Shown here in pieces: positions 22,001 to 34,835 of a stretch of DNA of 64,000 nucleotides. Origin of the DNA: Capsaspora owczarzaki ATCC 30864 (lineage: Eukaryota; Opisthokonta; Filasterea); NCBI RefSeq assembly GCF_000151315.2, contig NW_011887293.1, positions 493,217 through 557,216 on the forward strand, in the 5' to 3' direction. The position numbers and the translations under genes were made by a program. The notes beneath the pieces were generated by a model. The model saw only the letters and a list, made by a program, of their open reading frames with translations. It ran no database searches and was not told the DNA's origin. Position 1 is the first letter of the stretch. Each line of letters begins with the position of its first letter.

Positions 22001-25000
22001 TTGCGTTCGCCGAACTGAACGACTCTGTGGCTGGCAACTTAACGTGCCACCAGCTGCTTCCGTTGGCGCACTGCTATGTGCACTTTTTGCATGCGGACGA
22101 TTTTGGTATTCGTGACAACGCATCGTATGGTCTGCTGCAACTCATCCGCCGAGTCCATCTTGCCAATGCAAAGCACGCTGCTGGCGTTGCATCGAAAAGC
22201 AGCAGCAAAGGCGGCAAGAAGGCCACGAAACAGCAGCAGCAGCAGCAGTCCACCGAGAGCGCTTCCACGTCGAGCACGCTGAGCATTGACTTTGCTGTTT
22301 GGACACCTCATGAAGTTCAGCTCATCTTTGACGAGATTATCTTGCAAATCATCGTGCCCGCCATCAAGATTGGCGTGCGTGTGGCGCAAGATGCTGTTCG
22401 CAACGAAGTGGTCGGGCTGCTTCGGGCGCTTGTCGAAAAGTTCCCCACGCATCCACAGTTTGCCGACATGACGTGCTTGCTCAACACGCAAGACCCCGGC
22501 GCGCCCGAAGGCGCCGATCTTCCCGCAGCCGATGCGGACGAGTCGGAAACGATGCAACCTGAAGCCACCGCGGCTGCTGCATCCACCTCTGATGCCCCTC
22601 TTGAGATGGCATTTGCGCTGGCCAACACGCAGGCGATCGCTGCCCATGAGGAGGCTGCCTTCTTTGTGAACATTTGCCACGTGCAGTTGCATCGCCGTGC
22701 GCGTGCCATGCGCATCCTCGCGCGTTGTGCAGACGAAGGACGGCTCGCCCAGTCCAGCATTGTTCACTACTTTTTGCCGCTGATTTCGCATGTGGTGATT
22801 GAAACCACGCGATCGAGCGATCACAACATTGTGACGGAAGCCATCCGAACTGTGGCCATGCTCGCTCGCCAGCTCAGCTGGAGTCACTACTACAAGGCCT
22901 TCCAGTCGGCCCTGCGCACCCTCAAGAAGAACTCGGAGCTGCAGACGACCATTGTTCGCCTGCTTGTGGCCATTATCGAGTCCTTCCACTTTGATCTGCA
23001 ACCCTCTGAAGCCGATATTCTGCTGAGTGCGCAAGAAGAGGTGATTGAACAAGGCGGCGAGGAAGCAGACGCCAAGGACAAGTCTGCTGAGAATGTTGTA
23101 GAAGCCGAGGACGATGAAGATGACGACGAAGGAGCCGACGAGGAAGGCCAGGACGAACCCGCGGCAATGGCAACTGCCGACTCGCTCGAGGCCCGCATTG
23201 CTGCTGCCGACAAGATGAAGCAGGCTGTGCTTTCGCGCTTGTTGCCTTCGCTTCACAACGTGCTTGTGACCAAGAAGGGTGACACGGAGCACGTGCGCTC
23301 GCCCGTTGCCATTGCGATTGTCTCGCTGCTCATGCGCTTGCCTCGCGCTCTTCTCGACGCTCGTATTTCGGGCGTGATTGCGCGTGTCTGCAATCTGCTC
23401 AAGTCGCACAACCAGCAGGCCCGTGATGAAGCCCGCGCTACTTTGGGAGAAATGCTGCAGACTGTTGGTGCAGAGTTCCTCCCCGTCTTTCTGCGCAACC
23501 TGCAAAATGCCTTGGCTCGTGGCTATCAGCTGCACATCCTCGGCTTTACCTTGCATGCCGTCCTGTCGCGTGTGCTGGCGTTGCACACTGCCAACCCCGT
23601 GCCGGCCTCGCAGGAGGCGGTGGACAGCTGTGCTCCCGACATTGTTCGCATCATTCTCGACGACACATTCGGCGAGGTTGGCAAGGAGAAGGAGGTTCAA
23701 GGCATCACTGCCAAGTCCAAGGAAGCCCGCTCGCGTCGCGGTGGCGAATGCATGGAGCTTCTCTGCCGCCTCATCTCGTTCAAATTCTTCCCGTCGGTCG
23801 TCTTGTCCCCAATGTCCTCGCTGTTGGAGGCCATCAACTCTGTGTCGGACAAGAGTCGTATTGAGGAGCTGCTGCGCCGTGCCGCGTCCGGTCTGACCGT
23901 CAATCCCTCCGTCCAAATTCCGATGCTGCTCATTTGCGTGTACTCGCTGCTTGAGCGAAGTGTAGAGCAGCTGCGAGCAGCGTCGAGCAAGAAGAAGGCG
24001 GGCAACAACAGCCCCGCGGCGATCGAAGCTCGCAACGCCAGCAAAGCCACTGCCGAGAGCTTTGAACGACCCATGCTGATCAACAGCTCCACCGCCAGCG
24101 GCCCGATGCCCACGGCTGGATTTGACGACGATGACGACGCAAGCCGCAAGCCTGGCAACCGTCGCACCAACGAGAGTGTTGGTCTGGCCGAGCAGCCCTT
24201 CTCGAGCCTATCCCGTCTCGACATTGCCTTCATGGTGCTGCCGGCTGTTCGTCGCGACCGTGCCCCGTCCGCCGAGACCATCGCAAACGCGCACGTGTTG
24301 GTGGAGTTTGGCTTGGTTTTGCTTCGCGCCTTCTTCAAGCGCGACCTTGTTGCCCGTCGCCGGCCCAACCTCGGTTCCGCCAAGCCCAGCAACAAGAAGG
24401 CAGCTCGTGCAATTCCGGCGGCACCCGCAGACGCGGCTGAGCCCATGGAAGTGGACGAAAGCACGGATTCGTCGGCCAACAAGGAAGCCGCGGTCGACGA
24501 GGCACCTGCGGTCGACGACCAGGACGCCTTGTACGTCGAGACGCTCCAGATGCTCGACCCGCTCGTGCGCATTCTGTGCGACTGCTTGGTCTCGCGGCAT
24601 AGCCGTGTCTTGAGCCTCAGTCTCAAATGCTTGTCCTTCATGTACTCGTTGCCATTGCCAACGATGAGTGCCATGCTGCACGTCGTGGTGGAGCGCGTTC
24701 TTCGCTGCATCTCTCGTGCCGGCCAAGGCTCGCAGGCGAGCGAACTCGTGCAGTCGTGCATGCGCGCGGTTATTGCGCTGATTCTGCGCAAGCCCGCCCC
24801 CGGCTCGCGCAGCACGGAATCGCTCTTGCAAGAGAAGCAGCTCACTGCGCTCCTTGCCCTGGCCAAGGAGGGCATTGAGGCCGGTGACCATGACCGCCAG
24901 ACCACAACGTTCGCATTGATTCGCGCGATTGTGACGAAAAAGCTCGTGTCGACGCAGCTGGTTGATGTGATTGAACATGTCGCCGATGTGTCTGTGCGCA

Positions 25001-27118
25001 GCCAGTTTGTGCACGTCCGTCAAGCGTGCAGCCACCTCCTGGTTGCATTCATTCTCGATCATCCCACTGGCCAGCGCGTCAAGGTGCGCACGCAGTTTAT
25101 TCAGTTCCTCGTGAACAACCTTGGCTACGAGTACCAAACCGGTCGAGAGAGTGTGATTGAAACCATCCACACCTTCTTGCTGAAAGCCCCGGCGGCCCTG
25201 ATTCCGGAAGTCTGCGAGTACCTCTTCCTTGCCTTGGCACCGCGTCTTGTGAACGACGAAGCTGCCATTTGCCGCGAAATGTGCATGACGGTTGTCCGCA
25301 CCCTGGTTGCCCGCTGCGCTCAGACTGCGCCCGACAAGGAGGAGGCACTGTTCAACCTGACAATGCAGTGGCTCGGCAGCACCAAGGAGTCGATGCGTCG
25401 CATGTCTGCCCAGATGGCTGGTGCCTTTGTGAGCGGAACGCAGCCAGACGCTCGCGTGCAGCTGGTCATTGCTCGGCTCGTCGAGTGTGTGTCGTTGGCC
25501 GATTGGCAACGGCAGCAACGCGAACGCCGCCTCGCCGCTCGCCGCTCGAACGACGATGACGACAACGATGCCGCCGAAGCCGAGCAAGCGGACGACGAAC
25601 ACCAGGTCGAGGCGGCCGAGGCTCAATGGCAGCTTGTGTACATGGCGCTTTCCACGCTGAGCAAGCTCATTCAAGCAATGCCCCGCATTGCAGAATGGCG
25701 CGAATCAACTCCTCTGTGGGAGGTGATGCCAGCCCGGCTACTGCACTCGCATAGCTGGGTTCGATTGGCTGCTGCGCGCCTGTGGGGTTTGGCATGCTCC
25801 AAGTTGGATGTGCCTGCTGTGGTCGCACTCTGCACGGCGCCAGCTGCTGCTGCTCCCGAACCCGAGCCGCTCACTCAACGTCGTGGGAAACGTGCTCAGA
25901 CTCCTGCTGCTGCTGCTGCGGCTCCTGTGAACAAATTGGCCAACCATGCGCTGGCCGTCTACCTCACAGGGCATGGCAATGCTGTGCGCATTGCTCACTC
26001 GTTGTGCCGTCAGATGGCGTCGCGCATTTTGGACAATGCGCTTGCCGAGCAAATTGTCAAAAATCTGTTCTTTGTCTCCAAGCTGCTGCTCTTGTGCCCG
26101 CCCCTGAACGTCACCTTGGACGCGCGCGAGCGAACCCGTGACCAGCGCTTCCACGCGCGTCAGCTCGCTTCCGAACGGGCAGACCAAGCCGACGCGACTG
26201 CAGACGCCAATCGTGCGGCTCAGGCGTCGTCCGAGGCCGTACTTGGCGACGCTCCCGACCCAGATGCAGCCACGGCCGTTGACAGCGACTATGAGGAGAC
26301 TGCTGACATCCAAGAAACAATCCAGGATCGCGACGGTCAGACAATTTCCGTGGAGGATGCCCGTGAAAAGTACTGCGGTCTCACATGGATGTTCCGGAGC
26401 CTTGCGTTCACGACTCGAGTCGAGTACACTAAAAACCCTCGGAATATCGTTCAGGTGAGAGTCGAGTACTTGTGTTCATTGAACTTTTGGTTGAGGTGTT
26501 GAAGCTCATCGTTGACTTGGTGTTTTTCTTTTTCTCTTGTTCTTTTGGTTTCGTCGTCTAGCGCTCGCATATTCTCAAGTGGTTTGCGGCGATGGCGGCA
26601 ACGCTTGGCCCTCACCTGGTCATTCCGTTCTTGGACATTATGCTTTCTCCAGTCTACCGCATTGTCACGGATGACTCTGGCACCAAAAGTGAGGGGTTCT
26701 TGATTGTTTTTGTTTTGATGCGAACGGGGTGTGTGATCAAACTGACTTTTGAGCGGTTTTTGCTTTGTATCTCTGCTTTTTATTGAACCCTCCCCCCCTT
26801 CTTCCTTAAACAGACGAGAGCTTGATCACTCTGGGAAACGAAGTGGTCGATTTGCTGCAACAAGTGGTGGGACCCACGCGTTTCCATCAGACCTACAATG
26901 CCGTGCGCACCCAGGTCCAGAATGTGCGCTCCGACCGCAAGCGCAACCGCGTCATCCAGGCAGTTGTTGATCCTGCTGCTGCCGCGCGTCGCAAGATCAA
27001 GAAGAACCTCGGCAAGCGCGAAGCGCGTCGCAACAAGATTGCCGCGTTCAAGCCCGACTTGCAGCTGCGCCGCACAAACAAGCGAGTTCGACTGGATAAT
27101 GACCAGGATTTTGACTAG
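16024..27118 (+). CDS. UTP20: Small-subunit processome component UTP20 (DRIM)
   Basis: Exons 16024-16074, 16623-16703, 16807-17006, 17118-26454, 26562-26688 and 26814-27118 give about 3,366 residues, well above human UTP20 (2,785). The N terminus aligns with the family: YRFQSFNERIKKV, ALMKWRELD, LLAQLARDLREEFYPDFP, TALSYLFKFL and RNFAAES-like RAFAAESFALLLRKV. The whole protein is helical HEAT-type repeat. Extra length comes partly from acidic and Ala/Glu-rich insertions, for example around 19640-19690, 19950-20090, 22200-22260 and 23030-23200. The C terminus is basic (RKIKKNLGKREARRNK), as in the family, which acts in the nucleolus in 18S pre-rRNA processing. Exon 4 alone is 9.3 kb, in sharp contrast to the small exons of neighbouring genes. 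The upstream exon 1 assignment rests on phase and NRYRF similarity. Confidence 0.92.
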
Positions 27119-27280
27119 ACGTGTGTCGTTTGATGTGTGTTTACGTGTGTGTGTGTATTCTATTCCTGTCGTTTGAATGTACATTATTGAAGCCCAAATC
27201 CGCTTTCAGTCCTCGTTTTCGTTTTGTCACTCCGTCGAACAACCAAACAAACAAAAAATACTCCCACAAACATAAACAAA

Positions 27281-27444
27281 ATGCTGGGATCGCTGAGCAA
27301 CATTGTGTCTTCAGCTGGGCTGAACGGTTGTCGCTTGAACAGCACCCGGCTTGCGATGGCAGGGCGAATGGGATTGAGTTTTGCAACTGGCTTGGCGGCG
27401 AATTCGGCGAGATGCGCGTCGACTGGCGCTGCTGCTGGTGCTGG

Positions 27445-27477
<33 letters not shown>

Positions 27478-27901
27478 ACTGCAGCCATTCCATCTGGCCA
27501 TCCCAGTGAACGACTTGGCGGCGGCGCGGGCGTTCTACGGCGGAGTGCTCAACCTGAAGGAGGGCCGCTCGTCCGCTGGGTGGCAGGATTACGACTTTTA
27601 CGGCCACCAGCTGGTGATTCACCAGGTCACCCGGGATTATCGCGGCAACGACTACTTCAACCCGGTGGACGGCGACCAGGTGCCCATCGCGCACTTTGGC
27701 GTGGTCTTGAACGTTGCCCAATTCCACGATCTGGCGCAACGCCTCCAGAAGGCCAACACCGAGTTCCTGCTCAAGCCGCACGTCCGGTTCCAGGGCCTCA
27801 AGGGCGAGCAATGGACCATGTTCTTCAAGGACGTCAGCGGAAACAACCTCGAGTTCAAAGCACTGACCAACCCGGACGATCTCTTCACCAAATTTGAGTA
27901 G
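27281..27901 (+). CDS. VOC/glyoxalase-fold extradiol dioxygenase-like protein, probably mitochondrial
   Basis: Single exon, 206 residues. Residues 1-66 are rich in Ala, Ser, Arg and Asn with few acids, like a mitochondrial presequence followed by a poly-Ala linker. The rest is one compact VOC unit: FHLAIPVNDLAAARAFYGGVL, YDFYGHQLVIHQ, VPIAHFGVVL, KPHVRFQG, GEQWTMFFKDVSGNNLEFKAL. Candidate metal ligands are His71, His138 and Glu191. It closely resembles the bacterial COG3565 family of predicted dioxygenases; substrate unknown. No intron was seen, unlike most neighbours. Transfer from a bacterium, perhaps old, is possible. The ATG at 27281 follows an A-rich leader. Confidence 0.82.
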
Positions 27902-28140
27902 AAGCAATCTCAAGTTAGTTCTGTTTTTGTTTCAGTATGTGACTATCCGCTTCCAATGCTCCATCATTCAGTACAGAAAAGTTGCATACATAAAGTTCGG
28001 TATCAATGCTCAAGATCAATGAGAGGTGGATTGATTTTCAAGACAGCATATTAAAAAAAAAAAACAATTCACAATTGACACCAACGAACAAACGAACGAA
28101 CGAACAGCAATCATCGGTAACTGGCGCGCTGTAACAGCTG
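27902..28140. terminator. Shared 3' intergenic region of the convergent VOC and AMPK gamma genes
   Basis: A 239-bp gap between two convergent stop codons. It includes an A-run of about 12 at 28052-28063 and GAACGAAC-type short repeats (28083-28105). Polyadenylation sites for both genes should lie here. No coding signal. Confidence 0.35.
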
Positions 28141-29945
28141 TTACAGCATTAAGAAAGTCAAAATATCAGATAGCGACACGATTCCAATCACCCGCTTGTT
28201 GTTGTCGACGACGATCAAACGATGAACATGGGTGCAGACGATCGAGTCCAAAATGCTCTTGAACGAGTCGGTTTTGAGACACGTCACAACGCCTTCGAAG
28301 CCCTGGGTGATTGAGGTGGAGGTTAAGGGGGGGGAGGAAGGGGCACAGCAGCAAAGTTAGGTGCGGCACTGATGATGAAGAAGAAAAGCGCAAAAGTCTA
28401 ACAAAGCTGATTTCGAATCCTCTTACCTCTGCACGATGAGAGAGAGCTTCAAGCACAGGGACGTCCAAGTTGTTATAGGTTCGCTCGCGCGCGAGATTCT
28501 GCAGGGGCCAACGAATGATGAGATGCAGGAATGACGTGCAAATAAGGATACGAAAACAAACAAAAAAAGCGCCCTTACAATGACATCGTATTTGGCATAA
28601 ACGTCAATAACAACACCTGTTGAGAGGCAGGGAAAGATAAAAACGATTGTGAGCGAGTCAATACAGACAAACAGGCACAAGAAGAACAAGGCGCATGCTT
28701 ACCGGTCTCGTCGACAATCGGCAGACAAGACACGCGCTTCTCGGCAAACACGTTGAGAACAATGATGAGCGGCGTGTCGGGCGAGGCCGTGGCAATGTTC
28801 TTGTAGGTGCCAATGTTGAGCTGGCCGATCGAGTGCGACAGGAAGGCCGGTGGCGATGTCTGCTTCATCGAGTTGTACATGAAGTGGAGGATGCGCTTGT
28901 GGGTGAGGACGGCGACCGCGCTGTTGCTGGCCGAGTCGATGAGCGGCAAGCGGTGGATGCGCGACATGACGAGAATGCGAGCAGCGTCATAGAGGGTCGC
29001 CATGGGCTCGACCGAGATCATCTTGGCGGGGAGTTTGGTCGAGACGACCTCGCGCCACGTCTGGATGCGGTGCTCCTCGACCTCGTCCATGGTGACGAGC
29101 GGCGACTTGTAGTAGAATCGCAGAATGTTGATAAAGTCTGTGACGGTGAGCATTCCGACAAACTGCTGCCTGGACGAGTCCCAGATGGGGGCCGAGCGCA
29201 GCCCGTTCTGCAGGAGTGCGTAGAAGGCCTTGCGCACGAGCAGGTTGACCTCAAAGACGATAATCTTGCCCGAGTCTGGCACCAGGTCGTAGCAGGTGTG
29301 CTGCTTCATGATGGCAGTGTACAGCTTGCGCCCTTCCAGGATGCCTGCTGGGTCGTGGATGGCAGGCGCAGACGACGCTGGGCGGGATCCCGCTGGTGAC
29401 GCGCCGGCAGACACTGCAGACGACGGACCGCCGCCAGGTGTGCTCGGAGTGCCCGCGGACGCAAAGTGCGCTGATGCAGGGTTGTTGCCGCCACCAGCCG
29501 CATTGGGAGTGGCGGCAGCACCAGCGGCGGAAGCGAGCGGCGCAGTGAGCATTGAGGAGGACACGGACGCCGACGACGACGACGAAGGGGCAGACGCTGC
29601 AGCGACATTGGCACCGCCGCCAGCGAGCGCGCCCGCAGCCATTGCATTGTTCAGATGGAAGTGCTGGTTGCTGTGCGGCTGCTGCTGCTGCTGAGGTGCG
29701 CCCAGTGCGGACGACGCCGACGCTCTCGGCTGGTGGGTGATAAAGCCGCCCCCTGTTGCTCCTCCTGCTCCTCCTGGTGCTCCTGGTGCTCCTCCTGCTA
29801 CGAACGATGATGATGATGATGCTGCTGGAGCAGTGCCCTGCTGCTGGTGGTGTCTGCTGCTTGAAGAGCTGCTGTTGTGGCGGTGGTGGTCGTCGACAGC
29901 CATCGGCATTGCATACGAGCTCAGATCGTCCTCCATTGCTTGCAT
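28141..29945 (-). CDS. PRKAG: AMP-activated protein kinase gamma subunit (SNF4/PRKAG)
   Basis: Exons 29945-28703, 28616-28579, 28498-28427 and 28302-28141 give 504 residues. A disordered N-terminal extension of about 220 residues (His, Ser, Gly, Ala, Gln rich) precedes four CBS motifs. Family blocks are AFYALLQNGLRSAPIWDS, VGMLTVTDFINILRFYYKSP, THKRILHFMY, IGTYKNIATASPDTPL, RVSCLPIVDETG, YDVI, YNNLDVPV, HRLIVVDDN and GIVSLSDIL. These match human PRKAG, including the basic residues that bind adenine nucleotide phosphates (HRLP, HRLIV). It senses AMP/ATP as part of the kinase trimer. A second ATG three codons in (29936) is possible. The gene converges on the VOC gene (239 bp between). Confidence 0.95.
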
Positions 29946-30400
29946 TCGAACAGAAAGGGATGACGGGTGAATGAGAAAATGAGAATGAGATTGAATGAAA
30001 AAAAAAAAAAAGTGGACTGAATATGAAAAAGTGCAAACTGAGTGCGAGTTCAAAGCAAAAATGAAGCGGAAGTAGTGCGAGACAGAGGGGAAAGAGTGAA
30101 AAGAGTGAAAAGAGTGAAAAGAGTGGAAAAGAGCGAGAAAAAAGCAGCTGAGCGTTCAGTCACCCACCACCACTACTGATGCTATCATTGATCATTCATC
30201 ACTCTTCACTCATCATTCAACATTGATTATTCACTCATTCTGATCATCCTTCACTCGTCATTCACTCGTACTGATCGTTCATCCTTCTCACTCATCGTTT
30301 CAACTTGAACAGTCTCAGTCTCTCGCTCTCTCTTTCGATAGCTGCAACTTTTTCTTTCATTTTTTTTCCGTTCCACCACAGTTCAGCAGCACCACCAACC
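29946..30400. promoter_or_regulatory. Divergent intergenic region between AMPK gamma and the INTS5-like gene
   Basis: About 455 bp separate the two start codons. The middle holds tandem AGTGAAAAG units (30095-30135) and repeated TCATTCACTCATT-like words (30175-30300). A T-run of about 9 lies near 30360. No gene was found; both promoters are presumed to lie here. Confidence 0.45.
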
Positions 30401-33400
30401 ATGCACCGAGTGGTGGTCACGGCGGCGGGACTGCCAGAGCGACTTGCACAGTGGCTGCAGCGAGGACGACGACGACGAGATTCAGCAGACGAGCAAGAAG
30501 AGCAACAGGGACGACTCGATGCTGCCATCCGAGCACTCATCGCATGTGCTGAAGATCAAGATCACCACCAGGCAATGATGACCATCGACCGAGAACGAGA
30601 CCCGCCGCTGCTGCTGAAGGGCGACAAGGAGCACACCGACGAGTGGGAAGGCGCGCTTCAGACGATCGTCGCCGCGGCCACTCTGCGCGTGCGTGAGGGT
30701 GCCATCCAGGAGCAGGATGATCAAGAAGACCAAGATGAACCAGATCACGAAGCGAATGGCGGAAGCGCTGGCCTCGGAGTGGACGAGGACGATCGATACC
30801 AAGCTGCACTGTACGACGACGACGACGACGACGACGACTCATTCAGTACGAGTGACCACCAGGGCAACGATAATCGGATTGGAACAAGCACCGACGATGC
30901 GCAAAGCAGAGCTGCAGGAATGGACGGGCTGCGACAACGGCAGTTCCGCATCGACGAGCTGCTCGCTCTGTGGGCTGCTCAGATGGTCGTTGCGCTCGAA
31001 CACCGGGGACGACACGAGCAGCAAGCTGCAAGCGACAGTAGGTCGCAATCCATGCAAGGGGTGGAGGCCTCCAAGACACAAGACACCGCTTTACCGATGG
31101 ACGAGTCTACCGCTCTTGCTCCGGCTCCTGCTCCGGCTCCGGCTCCGGCTCCGGCTCCTGCTGGACCGTCCAGACAATCTCAGGCGCTCATCCGGGACCT
31201 GCAACAGCTAATCGTCACTCTGGTACTGAGCACTGGCTTGACGCCTCGATGGCTGTGCGACCTGGCTTCATCGTCGCCACTGCCAACAACGGCTCGGCTG
31301 CTGCATCGCCTTGTCGCTCTGCTCGGCGAGAGCGCCGTGGTCGCTCTCGTTCAAGCTGTCGGCTTGCTGTATGACTCTGACAACCAACACTTGGCGTGGA
31401 GATGCCTCGTACAAGTATGTCAGTCCCTCGTCACTCAACCTGGAGTCAGCCGCTCCATGTTGCAAGCTCAAGCCACTACTGCCTTCCAGCTGCTTCAATC
31501 GATTCGCCCAGGCTCATCCTTGGCGTGCATGATTGATATGGTTTGTGTGGATCGCAATCTTCTCGCTCTCGTTCTTCCATCCGCGCTCCAAGAATTCACA
31601 CCGGAGGCATCACCACCGTCCAGCTTGAAATGGCACCAATGGCACAATCTCGCGATCGTCGTGCCGCCACAAGAACTTGACGGGACAGTGTTTTCGACGC
31701 TGCTCGAAGACCTGACCCTTGCACAGACCAATGCCTGCATTGCCGAGGCCGTGCCGGATCTCGTCTTGCTTGCCCAGACGGTGCTGTCTCGTGCCGACAA
31801 TTTGCCACATTCGTTTGCCTCCATCGCTTCTTCCTTCCTTCGCCAGACGTTCGACTTGGTGTCTTTGCCCACCACCTCGCGAGCAGGCAATGAGCTCATC
31901 CATGCTTTGGCTGCGCGCCCCGACGTCCTGGCTCGCAGCTCTTTGCTGGCACAAGGCGTGTACTCCAGCTTGAGCGAGTCCGAGCTCCATCCCGTTGATG
32001 CTCGCAGCTCCCGTCGGGCACCAAGGAGCCCGACTGAAACGTCCACCGATTCGGCAGTTCAAGCGGTTGTGCACCTCGTTCATTCCGTAGTTCGGAGCAC
32101 GGTCTCGGGCGCCAATGCTGACTGGCTCGCGGCAGCGCGCAAGGTTACTCGATATGTCGGTGACTTGCACCCACTCCATTTGGATGCATGGCGTGGAGCT
32201 GCCACCTGCCTTCTTTTGAACGCATCAGTTCAGGATCCAAACAATGTGGACACTGCGGACGCTGGCAGCACGATCGCGCTCGAGACTGGCGTTCTACGGT
32301 TGCTCGCTTGCTGTCTGGCTACCGGGGCGTCTTGGCAAGCTCAGAGCCCTTCGTCCGATTCCATGCAACGAGTGCTCGCTTTGGTCGTGTTCCAATGCTG
32401 GAACAGTCTGGCCAAAGCCATGCTTGGGTCTTCTCTCCATGGTGAGGCTGCGCGGATGCTCTCCAATAACGCGATTCGGCACGCGAGTATTTCGCTCAGT
32501 GATGCAACGAGCGTCGATGCAACCAGTGGCGCATGCGAATCCATCTTCCTTGGGTTGATTGGAAATGCAAGCACCGCTCCCGACGCCACCGCGACATCGA
32601 CCCAAGGTGCGGCCCTCGCTGTTGCCGATACTTTGGTGGGCGATCTGCTCTCGCTAATGGCATCGCAGATGAAGTTGCTGTTGCAAAATCAACCAAAAGC
32701 TGCCGAGATGCTTTCTCCGAGTCTTCAACTCACGAGCGATAGCTGTAAGAACGTGGCTTGAGCGGAGAAGGCGACATGGTTGGTTGTCTTTTTTTTTGGA
32801 ATTTGGAATTTGGCAGCTGACTTGTGTTTTTATTATCTTGCCTTTTGGATCGGGGTCCTCTTGTCAGTGGTTTCACTTTGCCTGTTTCCGTCGATGCAGG
32901 CGCATGTTATAGAAAGCTTGGTAGACGCCGGAATATCGGACGCGGCCTTGTCGGTGCATCTGTTCTCGGCGGCTACGTCTGTCGTTGAAGCGCAAGCACG
33001 GCAACTTGGCATTGCGCAAGACGAGCTTCTTCGTGCAAAGTACGCGTGCTCATTGCTTTTCGTGTCCTGCTCGATGTTTGTCAGACTCATTGGATTGATT
33101 TCTTTTCTGATAGATATCGAAACTCCTCGACAGTTGCACAGCTGCTTGACCACTGCGTTATGATGAATTCGGAGCCCCATGCTACAAACGAGACGGATGT
33201 GCGAGACCAAGCAGATCACTTTGGCAGTCGCGTGCTATCGTCCGTGCTGAGCTCTCGTGTTGCCTTGTATACTGCCATTCAGCATGCTGGCGCGTACTTT
33301 TCGCAACATCGTGAGCTGTTTGCCGATATTCCTTCGTTTGATCGGTGAGTCTCTTTTGCCGCTGTTGATGTCATTGCCACACACACACAATCTCATGGTT

Positions 33401-34556
33401 TGACGATTTTTTTGCCTTGCAACAGCGATCGTATGACGGGAAAATGCTTCCACGAAAACCCACTCCTCTTCCACGTTTTATGGATTCTTGCAGAGAGTGA
33501 GTTGTTCGCGTTTATTGCGCACCTGCTCGGGACGCTCCAGCAAAAACTAACTCGCTCAAATTCCCCTCTTGTTGTGGTAGCGCCGACAATCCTGCTGGAC
33601 TCGTTAGTATTGATTTGCAGTCTGGTAATCGACTTGCGCTCGCGCTGGAAAAAGTCGTTGCAGCCTTCCAGAAAGCAGTTTCATGAATTGAAGCAAACAA
33701 TGATGTTGTTTGCCATTGTGGAGAAGGTTTGTGGAATTTTTGGGGGCTTGCAGGCAAACCTGCTGGTTTGATTTTAATTCTCAAGTTTTCTTTTTTTTGT
33801 TTCTTGTGTTTTGCTTTGTTTTGGTTTGTATTTTTTGCTTGGTAGGCGCAATGGTGCCCACTTCCAGTGACCAAACTGGGCGCGCTGGTGCCGCATCTCC
33901 TGGGAAATCAAATCGCAATACTTTTAAAGTGCGTGCGTGAAGCACTGCACAGCGGTGTGAATGCAGACATGGCGTTTGCGCCACTCGTCGACAGCAAGCA
34001 CGAATCGCCAGACTCGACCAGCAAGGCTCCTTTTGCAGTCAATTGGGCTTGCTCCCCGCCAAAAGTCGCTCGGACGTGGAATTGGCGAGTAGAAAACGTC
34101 GACAAGGGCATGTCGCGTTACACGTTGCGAAGATTGATGGAGCCCATCAAACCCATTGTTCTTGGCAACATGGCGCTCTTCGACACCCTGTATGCTCAGC
34201 TCTTCCCCGTTTCCGAGGTCGCGAATGACACATCCGCCGTGTCGAGCGAGTCCATCCTCTCGCTTGCGACCGAGTTTGTCCCGTCCGGGCATTTGCTCTC
34301 GCGCCAGCCTTCCATTCGCGAAGACAAGCCGGCCGTGGCTGTTGACGACGAGGGAGAGGATGAGGATGAGGAAAGTGTGACGGACAACTTTTTGGGTACC
34401 GAAACCGAGCTGGACCACCTCAAGGGTACTTTGATCAACCGTTTGGACGGATTCGAAGACGAGGCCTCCACGACTCTTCTCAGTGACACTGCGGCCGTCG
34501 ATGTTGCTTCTGTGGATTCGAGCGCTTCGTCGAACGATTCACTCGGGCAAGAATAG
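30401..34556 (+). CDS. Large helical-repeat protein, probably Integrator complex subunit 5-like
   Basis: Proposed exons 30401-32744, 32868-33039, 33114-33344, 33426-33726 and 33846-34556 give about 1,252 residues (human INTS5 1,019). The first 150 residues are acidic and low-complexity. The rest is helical with Leu-rich repeats. Similarity to INTS5 is by eye and modest: ACMIDMVCVDRNLLALVLP against the I-x-RVLS-GLKDF region, and DRMTGKCFHENPLLFHVLWIL against [20 protein letters not shown], with an acidic tail. Integrator cleaves nascent snRNA and other transcripts. Intron 1 could instead use a different donor/acceptor pair (donor at about 32754, acceptor at about 32898). An in-frame upstream ATG-free extension to 30305 exists but looks like 5' UTR. 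The identification needs profile search. Confidence 0.45.
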
Positions 34557-34835
34557 CTTGGAGTGGATGCAGTTTGTAACTTTTGATAAGAGCCATTTGG
34601 TTTTTGTTTGCGTTTTGATTTTCTTCGAGATACTAGTGCTCCCGTACATGTAACATCATGGCTCTTTATCGACATCCTGCAGTATCCCGCTTCACATGTC
34701 CAAGGAGTCGGAGAGCATGAGCTTCCATTTGTCCTTTGTGTGTGTTCCACTTCCATTGCTGCCATTTCAACCAACCCAACAACCACCCAATTTCAACAAC
34801 GAAATTCACCATTCCATCTTTTTGTGTTATTCGCC

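Noticed and set aside
22039-23916. 625-codon minus-strand open frame inside UTP20
   Set aside because: Antisense shadow of the long UTP20 exon; the sense frame carries the family similarity.
32745-32897. Alternative splice of the INTS5-like gene (donor near 32754, acceptor near 32898)
   Set aside because: Also in frame, but its donor is weak; the GTAAGA donor at 32745 with the acceptor before 32868 is preferred. RNA reads would decide.
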